A DNA stretch of 64,000 bases from Acidobacteriota bacterium (GCA_003223295.1 QHYM01000099.1:56281-120280), one strand, 5' to 3'. Shown: positions 17,862 to 28,273, counted from the first letter of the stretch. Numbers and translations: made by a program. Notes: generated by a model from the sequence alone, not told the origin.

Positions 17862-18721
17862 AGAGTCACATCCAGAGCAGGAATGAGCTCGTCTTCTTTG
17901 CGGAAAAGGACAATAAAAGGGTCGTCGGAGCTCTCAAAGCCGGCCCACGGCCCAAAATAAGTCACGCGGCCTTCTTGCAGAAAAACGACAGTATCGGCAA
18001 GCCTCTTCGCTAAATGCGTGTCATGCGTAACGACGATTGATGTTTTATGGAATGCGCGCTTCAATCGCAAAATCAAGTCGCCCATGTGTCCCGCCATGAT
18101 GGGATCCACCATGGTCGTTGGCTCGTCGTACAGAATCGCCTCGGGATTCTGCGCGAAGGCCCGCCCGATGGCCACCGCGCGTTTCATGCCGGTCGAAAGC
18201 TCGGTCGGTGGCTTGTCAAGCACGTGGTCCACTTCCAGCATGTGGGCGATTTTTGAAACATATTCGTCGATGTCTTCAGGAGTCAGCCCCGGCTGGCCGT
18301 CCAGCGGAAATGAAATATTCTCCCGCACCGTGAGCGAATCAAAAAGCGCGCCCGATTGAAACACCATGGTCACTTTGCGGCGTACCTCCGCGAACTCGGC
18401 CTCAGTGTGATTCGTGACGTCTTCCCCGTCCACAATGACATGTCCCGCATCCGCCTTCAGAAAGCCCATGATGTGTTTCAGCGTGACGGACTTCCCCACG
18501 CCACTGCGCCCCATGATCACGCAGGTTTCTCCGTGCTTCACGGTAAAGCTGACGTGATCCAGCACCGGCCGCTCGTCGAACGCCTTGCACACGTCGCGAA
18601 ACTCGAAAAAGTTCTCCGAACGAGGGTCGACGTAGGACTGCCCCACAAGGTGGGATGCATCTTCGCTGGGGAAATTCAGCTTCGTTGGTCCGCCGCGGTT
18701 GATGTTCAGCAGATCGGTCAT
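17858..18721 (-). CDS. MlaF-like ABC transporter ATP-binding protein without its permease
   Basis: A 287-aa ABC ATPase. Walker A is GRSGVGKS (71-78), the Q-loop region is VFQSGALFDSLTVREN, and Walker B is AILYDE (196-200) followed by PTTMVDP. The 'SGALFDSLTV' and 'DP' features place it near MlaF, the ATPase of phospholipid-transporting Mla systems. The ABC signature reads LSTGM (175-179) where LSGGM is usual; this glycine-to-threonine change is notable. No MlaE permease, MlaD or MlaC gene is nearby. A ~40-residue N-terminal extension precedes the domain. It overlaps both neighbours by ATGA. Confidence 0.82.
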   Translation of the reverse strand: MTDLLNINRGGPTKLNFPSEDASHLVGQSYVDPRSENFFEFRDVCKAFDERPVLDHVSFTVKHGETCVIMGRSGVGKSVTLKHIMGFLKADAGHVIVDGEDVTNHTEAEFAEVRRKVTMVFQSGALFDSLTVRENISFPLDGQPGLTPEDIDEYVSKIAHMLEVDHVLDKPPTELSTGMKRAVAIGRAFAQNPEAILYDEPTTMVDPIMAGHMGDLILRLKRAFHKTSIVVTHDTHLAKRLADTVVFLQEGRVTYFGPWAGFESSDDPFIVLFRKEDELIPALDVTL

Positions 18722-19356
18722 CTTCCTTCCGCTTCCACGATCCGCCGCGCTTCTTCGTACTCTGCCGGAGTGTTCATGTTCCAGAAAAGCCTTCCAGCTT
18801 TATCAAATCGTTTCCAATCGCTTTCGTCAACAACTTCCATACTCACGCGTTTCATGGCCTCGGTCACTTTTCTCACGCCGTCTTCAAACGCGTGCTGCAG
18901 CTTGCCGGTCGCGCCCGTGTGCCAGCACGCGCAGAGCGGCTCAAGCCCGAGCGCGGACTGCGGCACAACTATTGCGGCGCCACTGGCGAGGGCGCGCTCA
19001 GCAAGATACGCAAGCCACTCGCGCGTGAGAAACGGCATGTCGCAGCCAACGATCAGGCGCCAAATATCCCCTCGATTTCGCGCGTGGGCATCCATCAGAG
19101 CGGTAATAATGCCACCAAGCGGTCCTTGGCCCGGCCAGTGGTCGTCCACAACCCGCTCACCAGAGTCCGCATAGCGCCCAAAAGGCGCCACCACGCTCAC
19201 CGATCCGGTCGCGTCCTTCACCAGCCTGCACATCCGCGCCAGCATGGTTTCTCCGTTCAATTCGGCGCGTGCCTTGTCGAAACCAAAGCGTGTGCTTCCC
19301 CCTCCGGCCATCACATATCCATAGATTGCGCCGCCGACCCAGGTTTCTTCGGCCAC
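18718..19356 (-). CDS. mobA: Molybdenum cofactor guanylyltransferase-like protein MobA
   Basis: A 212-aa nucleotidyltransferase with the N-terminal signature VMAGGGSTRFGFDKA (family pattern LAGGxSxRMGxDKA), VDDHWPGQGPLGGIITAL and the metal-binding region IVGCDMPFL. MobA links GMP to molybdopterin to make the bis-MGD cofactor. Related MobA-like enzymes act on other substrates, so the exact role is inferred. It starts four bases after the response regulator stop and overlaps the ABC ATPase by ATGA. No molybdoenzyme or other moa/moe gene is in the window. Confidence 0.8.
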   Translation of the reverse strand: MAEETWVGGAIYGYVMAGGGSTRFGFDKARAELNGETMLARMCRLVKDATGSVSVVAPFGRYADSGERVVDDHWPGQGPLGGIITALMDAHARNRGDIWRLIVGCDMPFLTREWLAYLAERALASGAAIVVPQSALGLEPLCACWHTGATGKLQHAFEDGVRKVTEAMKRVSMEVVDESDWKRFDKAGRLFWNMNTPAEYEEARRIVEAEGR

Positions 19357-19359
19357 GTT

Positions 19360-20760
19360 TCACTCTTCTTCCAGCGGTTCGCGCCCCGGCCTTCGAATCC
19401 CTAGCTCCCGCAGCTTCTCCTGCAAGCTCTGCCGATGCAGCCCTATCGTCGCCGCCGTGCGCGAAACATTCCAGCGATGCTCCGTCAGCTGTCTCATCAA
19501 ATACGCCACTTCAAATTTTCGCTTGGCCTCCCGAAAATCCCGCTCGCCCATTCCATTATCCGGCTGGTCGCCGTCGTGCTTCACGGAAATCGCTTCGCCG
19601 TGCACTACCTCCGCCGGCAAATCCTCCACGCCAATGTCCTCCTTGCGGCAAAGCACCACGCTGCGCTCCAGCGCATTCTTCAATTCGCGCACATTGCCCG
19701 GCCAATCGTACTTTTCAATAGCGGCCAACGCTTCCCGGTTCAGTCGCGCCGTCCTTCCTAGCTGCGCACCGTGTATTTGCAAAAAGGCTTCAGACAGCAG
19801 CGCGATGTCGCCCTTGTGCGCGCGCAACGGTGGCAGGTCGACCGTCACCACGCGGAGCCGGTAGAACAAGTCCTCGCGAAATTTCCCATTACGAATCTCC
19901 GCTCCCAGATTCCGATGCGTCGCGCTGATCACCCGCACATCGACGGCAATTGACTGCGTCCCGCCAACCCGTTCGATGGTGCGGTTCTCCAGCACGCGCA
20001 GCACTTTCGCTTGCGTCACCGGATTCATATCTCCGATTTCATCCAGAAAAATTGTTCCGCCCGAAGCCAGCTCAAACTTCCCCTTTTTTTGCTGCGCCGC
20101 GCCCGTGAACGCCCCACGCTCATAGCCAAACAATTCCGATTCGATCAGTGTTTCCGGCAGCGCCGCGCAATTCACCGCCACATACGGCTTCCCCGCGCGC
20201 GGCGACCGCGCGTGAATTTCCTGCGCCAGCAAGTCTTTTCCCGTCCCGCTCTCTCCCAGTATCAGCACCGTCGAGCCCGTCGGCGCCACCCGGTCCGCCA
20301 TTTCGAACGCGCGCCGCATTTCCGCCGATCGCCCAATCATTTGCCCAAACTGGCCTTCAGTGGCCATACGCCGGCGCAAATCATCGTTTTCTTTTTCGAG
20401 CGTCGCCAGCTTCAGCAAATTCGTCACGCGTTGCCGCAGCTCATCCAATTCGAATCCTTTCACTAGATAGTCCGCAGCGCCAAGCTGCAGCGCCTCAACC
20501 GCCGTTTTCGCCGTGTCCAGCGCGGACACCATCAGCACCGGCGTATCGCTTCCTTGCCCGCGCATCCATTTCAAAAACGACAATCCATCCTGCCCCGGCA
20601 GCACCACGTCCAGTAGAACCAAGTCCGGTCGCTCGCGAGGCAGCGCCTCTCGCGCCGCCTCTGCGGAATCCACTTCCGCGATTCGATATTTCGCTTCCAG
20701 TGCCCGCCGCAAGCCGTATCGCGCCGCCGGCTCATCATCCACAATTAGTATCGTCTTCAT
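19360..20760 (-). CDS. NtrC-family sigma54-dependent response regulator
   Basis: A 466-aa three-domain regulator. The receiver domain has acidic residues DD at 8-9 and phospho-acceptor D51 (LLDVVLPG). The AAA+ domain has Walker A GESGTGKD (169-176), the sigma54-contact loop GAFTGA (216-221) and DEIGDM. A Fis-type helix-turn-helix lies near the C-terminus (WNVSRTAATIGLHRQSLQEKLRELGI). It should activate transcription with RpoN when phosphorylated by the adjoining histidine kinase, whose stop is 25 bases upstream. A sigma54-like promoter heads this operon, so autoregulation is plausible. Confidence 0.93.
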   Translation of the reverse strand: MKTILIVDDEPAARYGLRRALEAKYRIAEVDSAEAAREALPRERPDLVLLDVVLPGQDGLSFLKWMRGQGSDTPVLMVSALDTAKTAVEALQLGAADYLVKGFELDELRQRVTNLLKLATLEKENDDLRRRMATEGQFGQMIGRSAEMRRAFEMADRVAPTGSTVLILGESGTGKDLLAQEIHARSPRAGKPYVAVNCAALPETLIESELFGYERGAFTGAAQQKKGKFELASGGTIFLDEIGDMNPVTQAKVLRVLENRTIERVGGTQSIAVDVRVISATHRNLGAEIRNGKFREDLFYRLRVVTVDLPPLRAHKGDIALLSEAFLQIHGAQLGRTARLNREALAAIEKYDWPGNVRELKNALERSVVLCRKEDIGVEDLPAEVVHGEAISVKHDGDQPDNGMGERDFREAKRKFEVAYLMRQLTEHRWNVSRTAATIGLHRQSLQEKLRELGIRRPGREPLEEE

Positions 20761-20785
20761 GATTTCGCTTCCTTACGTCGTTGCG

Positions 20786-22789
20786 TCACTGCTTCCTTGT
20801 TTCTTCCTCGGGCAGGGTCACCTTGAATCGCGTCCCATGCCCATTCTTCACTGGACTCTCCCAATCCACTTTCCCGCCAAACTCCGCCACGCGCCGCGCC
20901 ACAATCGCCAAACCCAATCCCGTTCCCTGCGATTTCGTGGTGAAGAAGGGCTGCAGAATCTTTTCGCGCAACTCCGAGGGGATTCCCGACCCATCGTCTT
21001 CCACAACCACACACAACTTTCCGTCCTCCCGCACGACATTCACCCTCACGTGCCCTCCGCGCGGCGTAGCCTCCAGTGCATTCACCACCAGGTTCGACAC
21101 AATGTCATTCAGCGCTTCCGCAGTTATGGCAACACGCGCGCTGCCTCCAGAAATTGCCGCATTCAGTTTCAGCCCGCGCCGCGCCGCCTCATGCGATAAG
21201 ACCGTGGCCACCTCCTCAATTACCGCCGCCGCATCACACAGGGCCGTGCCGTTCCCTAGGCGCAGCGCCGGCCGGCTGAATTGCAGCAATTGATTCAATT
21301 TTGCCAAAAGCCTGCCAATTTCCTCGAGCACCATCTTCGTCTCGGCGCGAATCGATTCCGGCAGCTCCGGATTCTCCAGTTGTACTTGCAAAATCGTCTT
21401 CATCGAGCCCAGCGGATTCTTCAAATTGTGAGAAATGCTCGCTGCCATCTGCCCGACCAGCGCCAATCGCTCTCGCTCGGCCAATTCCCTTTCCAACCTC
21501 AGCTTCTCTTCAATCAGGCGGCACAAATCCAGCGCTCCCAGCAACTGCTCGCACAAAAACTCCAGCGCCGCCCGCGTTTCTCCGGAGATTGTTGCTCCAT
21601 GAGGTTCTGCGTGAAGCACCCCCTCGTTTTTTCCCTCGCGCAGGATACGGAATTCGTGCGGATCGAAAGCGAGCGCCGCTTTAGGCTCTTCCGAACTCGA
21701 GTTCGCTTTTCGAACGTTTTCTCCGTCTGCTAAATCCAGGCGAACTTCACGCAGTTCGAACTGCTCCTTGGTCCTCCGCTCAATAAAACTCACGAGCCTT
21801 GCCATATTCCCTTGCCGCGCCTCTTGCTGGATTTTCGCCATCAACTTCTGTACCCGGTCCATTTCCAGTTGCGCCGCCTCTTTTAGGCTTCGCCCCAATA
21901 CCCGCTGCAGCGGCTCAATGAAAATCACCAGCACGAACAACAGGATGGAAGCCGAAGCCTCCGGTGGCAGAAGCGGCTCCAACCACAGGCCGAGGCGCCG
22001 AACCAAGCTTAGGTAGAGCAACGCCAGGAAAGTCGCGGAGACTGCATAGAGCAGATTCTTCTGCCTCCCAATCTGCAGGAAGTTCCTCCGGTACACCAAG
22101 TCAATGAGCACCGTGAACGGCACGATCGGGAGCAATGAAAAGGCGCTCGCCAGCTCATCACTGGTTTGCGTCGAAATGGGAAGCTGGGCGAGATGCAACA
22201 TGCCTGCGGAAAGCAAGGCCATGACGAAAAACACCAGCAGCATCCAATGAAAATAGCGCTGCGCCCTGTCCGGAGCAGTCGTCGCGAAGCGCCGCTCCCA
22301 CCCGGCACACCAAGCCAGCGAGATGACCAGCAGAATAGCGAAGCCCTGCCCCAAAAAGCTTCCGGGCGCTATGAAGTTGAAGTGCGCCTCTTTCAGAAGC
22401 AGCGGAATGCGATGAAGCACCAGATGCAATCCAGCAAGATAAAAGAGCGCCAATACACCGCGCTTCCATGCCTTGACCTGAAGCAGACCGCGCGTCTCCG
22501 CGTACTCCATGTGCAGATGCAGCAGCAGGGCGGGGGACATACACAGCCCCGCTGAGATGATAACGATGGCAAAGGCTTCGACCCCCGCGGGTGGTTGGGC
22601 GTAGTGGATTTGCGAGTTCAGTGCGAGCAGCGACCCACCATAGAAAAGAAAAAACGCCACACACAGAAAAAAGAACACGCGCTCGAAATTGCGCTGCCGA
22701 CGGTACCCCAGAATCACCACCATCCAGAAAAGCTGAATCAGCGTGCCTAGGGTGTAGCCAATCAACCGGAGATAGAGCAGCGGACCCAC
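20786..22789 (-). CDS. Membrane sensor histidine kinase, partner of the NtrC-type regulator
   Basis: Seven or more hydrophobic segments make up the first ~300 residues. A GAF-like or coiled linker follows, then a HisKA domain with the phospho-acceptor His in SISHNLKNPLGSMKT (about residue 454) and an HATPase domain with N-box NDIVSNLVVNALEA, G1 DDGSGIP, F FFTTK and G2 GTGLGLAI. I chose the GTG at 22789 because GAGGAG lies seven bases upstream and because it falls after the predicted sigma54 start point; the frame is open to a GTG at 22858. The multi-helix sensor suggests a membrane or lipid-linked signal; the ligand is unknown. Confidence 0.88.
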   Translation of the reverse strand: MGPLLYLRLIGYTLGTLIQLFWMVVILGYRRQRNFERVFFFLCVAFFLFYGGSLLALNSQIHYAQPPAGVEAFAIVIISAGLCMSPALLLHLHMEYAETRGLLQVKAWKRGVLALFYLAGLHLVLHRIPLLLKEAHFNFIAPGSFLGQGFAILLVISLAWCAGWERRFATTAPDRAQRYFHWMLLVFFVMALLSAGMLHLAQLPISTQTSDELASAFSLLPIVPFTVLIDLVYRRNFLQIGRQKNLLYAVSATFLALLYLSLVRRLGLWLEPLLPPEASASILLFVLVIFIEPLQRVLGRSLKEAAQLEMDRVQKLMAKIQQEARQGNMARLVSFIERRTKEQFELREVRLDLADGENVRKANSSSEEPKAALAFDPHEFRILREGKNEGVLHAEPHGATISGETRAALEFLCEQLLGALDLCRLIEEKLRLERELAERERLALVGQMAASISHNLKNPLGSMKTILQVQLENPELPESIRAETKMVLEEIGRLLAKLNQLLQFSRPALRLGNGTALCDAAAVIEEVATVLSHEAARRGLKLNAAISGGSARVAITAEALNDIVSNLVVNALEATPRGGHVRVNVVREDGKLCVVVEDDGSGIPSELREKILQPFFTTKSQGTGLGLAIVARRVAEFGGKVDWESPVKNGHGTRFKVTLPEEETRKQ

Positions 22790-22863
22790 TAGTCTGCTCC
22801 TCAAAAACCTTGGGTGAAGAAGCGCTTCAGGAAACTCCCTGAATCCTACTCCCTGCACGAAAG

Positions 22864-22879
22864 CAAGGCAATCGCCAAG
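22864..22879 (-). promoter_or_regulatory. Sigma54-type (-24/-12) promoter of the kinase-regulator operon
   Basis: On the minus strand TTGGC, seven bases, TTGC followed by TTT. This gives the invariant GG-N10-GC of RpoN promoters and agrees with the TTGGCAC-N5-TTGCW consensus except for the AC of the -24 block. The predicted start is near 22852, about 60 bp before the GTG chosen for the kinase. It heads an operon that encodes a sigma54 activator. Confidence 0.55.
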
Positions 22880-22899
22880 TGCAAGGTTTTTCTTGCACC
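22880..22899. promoter_or_regulatory. Dyad GTGCAAG-N6-CTTGCAC next to the sigma54 promoter
   Basis: A perfect 7+7 inverted repeat with a 6-base spacer directly abuts the -24 element. Its form (TGCAAG-N6-CTTGCA) resembles binding dyads of NtrC-type activators. A position this close to -24 is unusual for an enhancer and could instead mean repression at high occupancy. Confidence 0.5.
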
Positions 22900-22976
22900 A
22901 TGTAACTATATGTAATAGAAAGGCTTAGCCTAACGTCCCGCTGAAGCTGGATTCTATGAAAACGTCAGGGAAATGC

Positions 22977-23004
22977 TTGACATGGCATGCTTTCATGCTA
23001 TATT
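22977..23004 (+). promoter_or_regulatory. Sigma70-like promoter of groES-groEL
   Basis: TTGACA, 16-bp spacer, TATATT. The -10 overlaps the left arm of the CIRCE operator, the classic arrangement for HrcA repression. Confidence 0.85.
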
Positions 23005-23029
23005 AGCAGTCGGTTGCGAGGAGTGCTAA
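23003..23029 (+). promoter_or_regulatory. CIRCE operator (HrcA binding site)
   Basis: TTAGCAGTC, nine bases, GAGTGCTAA. The right arm matches the CIRCE consensus exactly; the left arm has one mismatch (consensus TTAGCACTC). It lies 64 bp before the groES ATG and overlaps the -10, so HrcA should repress groESL at normal temperature. hrcA is not in the window. Confidence 0.93.
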
Positions 23030-23092
23030 CACACTCTTCCGCTCCCAACACCACATTAAAGCCGCTAGATCACCTACGGAGGTTTTTCAAAG

Positions 23093-23413
23093 ATGGCAGT
23101 GCATCTAACCCCGCTCCACGACCGTGTCATCGTGAAGCGCATTGAAGAGAAAGAAACCGTCAAGGGTGGCATCATCATCCCTGACTCCGCAAAAGAAAAG
23201 CCTATGGAGGGCGAAATCATCGCCGTCGGCCCTGGCAAGCGCGAGAAGGGTGAGTTGATCCCTCTCGACGTCAAGCCCGGCGACCGCGTCCTCTTTGGCA
23301 AGTACAGCGGTACGGAAATCAAGATCGAAGACGAAGAGCTCCTCATCCTTCGCGAGGAAGAGATTCTGGCGAAGCTGAGCGGTGCCGCCAAGGCTGCCGG
23401 TTCACGCAAGTAG
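23093..23413 (+). CDS. groES: Co-chaperonin GroES
   Basis: The 10-kDa lid of the GroEL chamber, 106 aa. The N-terminus [17 protein letters not shown], the mobile loop [16 protein letters not shown] and the C-terminal [27 protein letters not shown] are all typical. A short extra tail ([14 protein letters not shown]) extends past the usual end. A strong GGAGG site precedes the ATG. It is co-transcribed with groEL, 79 bp downstream. Confidence 0.97.
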   Translation: MAVHLTPLHDRVIVKRIEEKETVKGGIIIPDSAKEKPMEGEIIAVGPGKREKGELIPLDVKPGDRVLFGKYSGTEIKIEDEELLILREEEILAKLSGAAKAAGSRK

Positions 23414-23417
23414 TTCG

Positions 23418-25127
<1,710 letters not shown>

Positions 25128-25154
25128 GACCCAACTCAAACCTCCATCAACGCC

Positions 25155-25188
25155 AAAGGGCGGTCCGGTTCCCCGGCCCGCCCTTTTT
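25155..25188 (+). terminator. Rho-independent terminator after groEL
   Basis: AAAGGGCGG and CCGCCCTTT pair, with an inner CCGG/CCGG extension and a TTCC loop, followed by five T's. It lies 27 bp after the groEL stop and should end the groESL message. Confidence 0.92.
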
Positions 25189-25243
25189 GCTTTTGTTGGG
25201 CTATACCGGCGGTCCCGACATTAGCAACACAGGAGTTCTGTGC

Positions 25244-26059
25244 ATGGGAACTCTTCGACACTCCGTTCCTCCAGCCGTTGCTGGAACTGTCCTGCTTTTC
25301 TGCTTAGTCCAGCTCCCGGCACAGATACCCGGCGAGCCGACAGACCTCGACCGACGCTTCGCTCGGCATTTCCCCGAGAGAGCGCCGGCGCAACTTGAAT
25401 TTGCGGAGGCCGCAGAACATAGGCCACTCGTCATCATCACCAATTCATATCAGTTTTCGATGACTGCCTATGTCGTGCAGACAGAACCAAAATCAGCGGA
25501 CGACAACTCACAAACGTTGATCCACGACGCGCTGACACGAATAGGGGGCTTATTTGCCCCTATTCCCAAGGGCCTGAGCCATAAGATCGGCATTCCCCAT
25601 GTCGAGGGCGCGCCCATGCCGGACGCAAAACTAGTAGCTGCTGTTTGGGAGGATGGAAGCACGTTTGGGTCGGACGAATTGCTTGCCCGAATATCCAACA
25701 GCCGCAAGGCGCTGGCAGAGAGCTATGACCGCGCAATCGCCATATTGCGGAATGGATTGGATAAGAATTGGACTGCAGAGGAATATCTCACCGCCGCGCT
25801 GCAACTCAAGCCCCCAACGCTCTCACGGATGGCCACGGTGGAAGAGGCCCAGGCCGTGTCGCAGAAGTTTATAGTGCAGGGCATCCCCAGCCGCACGATC
25901 ACCGACAATATCCAGCACGCGGTCCAGCAAGATCGTTCCCCCGCCCGTGTCGCGAAGTTGGCCCAGATTCTTCTCAGACAGTTCGAGGAGTCTCGCGATT
26001 CTCTCCGGAAGGCCCTGAGCGGACCATTTCCATCCACCGATCAGCCAATGAACAAGTGA
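25244..26059 (+). CDS. Secreted protein of unknown function
   Basis: About 271 aa from the ATG at 25244, chosen for the AGGAG eight bases upstream and the signal peptide that follows (VAGTVLLFCLVQLPAQ). The mature part begins with a polar region (GEPTDLDRRFARHFPERAPAQ), then VIITNSYQFSMTAYVVQTEP, a beta-like segment, and ends in a helix-rich, alanine-rich part with RVAKLAQILLRQFEESRDSLRKAL. I recognise no domain. The gene lies alone between the groEL terminator and a small membrane protein gene. Confidence 0.65.
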   Translation: MGTLRHSVPPAVAGTVLLFCLVQLPAQIPGEPTDLDRRFARHFPERAPAQLEFAEAAEHRPLVIITNSYQFSMTAYVVQTEPKSADDNSQTLIHDALTRIGGLFAPIPKGLSHKIGIPHVEGAPMPDAKLVAAVWEDGSTFGSDELLARISNSRKALAESYDRAIAILRNGLDKNWTAEEYLTAALQLKPPTLSRMATVEEAQAVSQKFIVQGIPSRTITDNIQHAVQQDRSPARVAKLAQILLRQFEESRDSLRKALSGPFPSTDQPMNK

Positions 26060-26115
26060 CGTCTGGTTGACATACTTTTGCACCCGGAGTACTCATTGTT
26101 TTTTGAAGGCCTTGA

Positions 26116-26541
26116 ATGTTCGAATACAACAACCCCGTCAGGCCCAATCCACTCCTATCGAAAATAGCAGGACTATCACTATTTCTTGCCATTCTGCTTC
26201 GTATTTTTAGCTCCTTCGCAAATACAGAAAAAGCCTTTTGCGTCTGCTTCTTGATTTGGGGCGTTCTCTCTCTAATCGAGGGTTTCTCTTCAAAGAAAGC
26301 AGAGAAATCTGCGCGCGATGAATTGGCCATTCGGGAAGAACCAAAGGAGAAACTCGAAATCCCCATGTGGTGGAAGGCATTTGGCTCGCTTGCGGCGTTC
26401 AGCCTCATCACCGTATTTCTCGGACTCTGGCCTCTCGGAGGCCTCGGCATTCTGCTATGGCTAATCAGCTGGTTTGTTTACGATTTCATTGAGTCGAGCC
26501 GCTTGGGTAGACGCGGATTGACAACCCTCTCGTTGCGCTAG
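26116..26541 (+). CDS. Small membrane protein, unknown function
   Basis: A 141-aa protein with three or four hydrophobic segments: IAGLSLFLAILLRIF, AFCVCFLIWGVLSLI, FGSLAAFSLITVFLGLW and GLGILLWLISWFVYDFI. A charged cytoplasmic-type loop (SSKKAEKSARDELAIREEPKEKLE) separates the two halves. No family recognised. Base composition is clearly more AT-rich than the neighbouring phosphate genes, so it may have a different history. Confidence 0.6.
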   Translation: MFEYNNPVRPNPLLSKIAGLSLFLAILLRIFSSFANTEKAFCVCFLIWGVLSLIEGFSSKKAEKSARDELAIREEPKEKLEIPMWWKAFGSLAAFSLITVFLGLWPLGGLGILLWLISWFVYDFIESSRLGRRGLTTLSLR

Positions 26542-26629
26542 CCCCACCCTCTTCCTTGCCTCTGCTCCCCTCCTCCGCTACACTCTCCCTGCTTCAGCCG
26601 CAGACTCCTCAGGGGGGGAGCCACACAAC

Positions 26630-27256
26630 ATGCCTGGACTTTTGCAGCGCTTCCTGCCCCGCGAAGAGGGTTTCTTCGACCTTTTTGCCAAGCAAGCGGC
26701 CAACATCAACGACGGGGCCAAGGCCCTGCTCAAAATGCTGACGCATTACACCGGGGTACCCGAACAGGTCCAGATTGTTAAAGCCTTCGAGCATGAGGGC
26801 GACGAGATCACTCACGCCATTTTCACCAAGCTCAACCAGACCTTCATCACCCCCTTCGACCGCGAAGACATCCACGAGCTCTGCAGCCAGCTCGATGACA
26901 TCATCGACCTCATCGACGCCGCCGCCAGTCGCTTCGTTCTCTACCGCGTCGATTCGGTTCGCCCCGGCACGCTCGACCTTATCAGAATCCTGGTTGCGAC
27001 CACCGCCGAAGTCGAAGCCGCGGTGCGCTCCTTGGAAACGCCGGACAGCGCGCTCAAGCACTGCATCGAGATCAATCGCTACGAGAATGACAGTGACCGC
27101 GTCTGCCGCACCCTGATCGCCCAGCTCTTCGACGAGGAAAAGGACTCCGTCCAGATCATCAAGTGGAAGGAGATTTACGAAGTCATCGAAACCGCCGTCG
27201 ACAAGTGCGAAGACGTCGCCAACGTCATCGAAGGCGTCATCCTCAAGAGCGCCTGA
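26630..27256 (+). CDS. DUF47/PhoU-like Pit accessory protein
   Basis: A 208-aa all-helical protein of the DUF47 (PitR/PhoU-like) family. It begins FLPREEGFFDLFAKQAANINDGAKALLKML and keeps the acidic metal-binding helices EHEGDEITHAIFTKLNQTFITPFDREDIHEL and KWKEIYEVIETAVDKCEDVANVIEGVILK. Partners of Pit transporters in many bacteria belong here and probably control phosphate flux. The pit gene starts six bases downstream. A GGGGGGAG ribosome site precedes the ATG. Confidence 0.9.
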   Translation: MPGLLQRFLPREEGFFDLFAKQAANINDGAKALLKMLTHYTGVPEQVQIVKAFEHEGDEITHAIFTKLNQTFITPFDREDIHELCSQLDDIIDLIDAAASRFVLYRVDSVRPGTLDLIRILVATTAEVEAAVRSLETPDSALKHCIEINRYENDSDRVCRTLIAQLFDEEKDSVQIIKWKEIYEVIETAVDKCEDVANVIEGVILKSA

Positions 27257-27262
27257 GCGACG

Positions 27263-28273
27263 ATGACCAGTTTCTCGCTCCTCATCATCGTCGTCTTCCT
27301 GACCCTCACCTTTGAATTCTCAAACGGTTGGCATGACGCCGCCAATTCCATTGCCACCGTGGTCTCCACACGCGTCCTGACCCCTTTCCGCGCCGTCGCC
27401 TGGGCCGCCTTTTGGAATTTTATTGCCGCCTTCTTCTTCGGCACGGCCGTCGCCAGCACCATTGGAAAAGGCCTCGTCCAAATCGACTTGATCAACCAGC
27501 AGGTGATTCTCGCCGGCCTCCTTGGCGCCATCACCTGGAACCTCACCACTTTGATTCTCGGCTTGCCCACCAGTTCTTCGCACGCCCTCATGGGCAGCTA
27601 CGGCGGCGCTGCAGTGGCTTACGTGGGGTTCAAGGCGCTGATTCTCAAGGGCTGGATCAAGCCCGTTCTTTTCATTTTTCTGTCGCCGATCCTTGGCATG
27701 GTGCTTGCCATTCTTCTCACGACTCTCGCCAGTTGGATCGTCCGCAACCAGCGCCCGCTGAAAGTCGACCGCTGGTTCCGCAGATTGCAGCTTTTTTCCG
27801 CCGCGCTCTTTAGTCTTGGCCACGGCACCAACGACTCCCAAAAAGGCATGGGCATCATCACAGCGGCCCTGGTTAGCGGCGGCCTGCTTCACACCACGGC
27901 GGGAGGGAGACTCCCCGTCCCCTTCTGGGTAATCATCTGCTGCCATCTAGCCATGGGCGGCGGCACCATGGCCGGAGGCTGGCGCATCATTAAGACCATG
28001 GGCCAGCGCATCACCAAACTGACTCCCTTCGGCGGCTTCTCCGCCGAAACTGCCGGCGGCCTAACCATTGTCGCCAACGCGATCTTCGGCATTCCCGTCA
28101 GCACCACGCACACTATCACCGGCGCTATCGTCGGCGTCGGCGCGACTCGCCGTCTATCCGCCGTGCGCTGGGGCATCACCCGGCGCATCCTTTACGCTTG
28201 GGTGCTCACCATCCCCGGCGCGGCCCTTTTCGGCGCCGTTCTCTTCAAAGCTTTAATCCACGTCCTTCCTTAG
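27263..28273 (+). CDS. pit: Inorganic phosphate transporter, Pit family
   Basis: A 336-aa low-affinity phosphate permease with about ten membrane segments. The two inverted PiT signatures are visible: FEFSNGWHDAANSIATVVSTRVL near the N-terminus and LFSLGHGTNDSQKGMGIITAAL in mid-protein. SSSHALMGSYGG and PVSTTHTITGAIVGVG mark the repeat ends. Co-transcribed with the DUF47 gene. Confidence 0.95.
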   Translation: MTSFSLLIIVVFLTLTFEFSNGWHDAANSIATVVSTRVLTPFRAVAWAAFWNFIAAFFFGTAVASTIGKGLVQIDLINQQVILAGLLGAITWNLTTLILGLPTSSSHALMGSYGGAAVAYVGFKALILKGWIKPVLFIFLSPILGMVLAILLTTLASWIVRNQRPLKVDRWFRRLQLFSAALFSLGHGTNDSQKGMGIITAALVSGGLLHTTAGGRLPVPFWVIICCHLAMGGGTMAGGWRIIKTMGQRITKLTPFGGFSAETAGGLTIVANAIFGIPVSTTHTITGAIVGVGATRRLSAVRWGITRRILYAWVLTIPGAALFGAVLFKALIHVLP

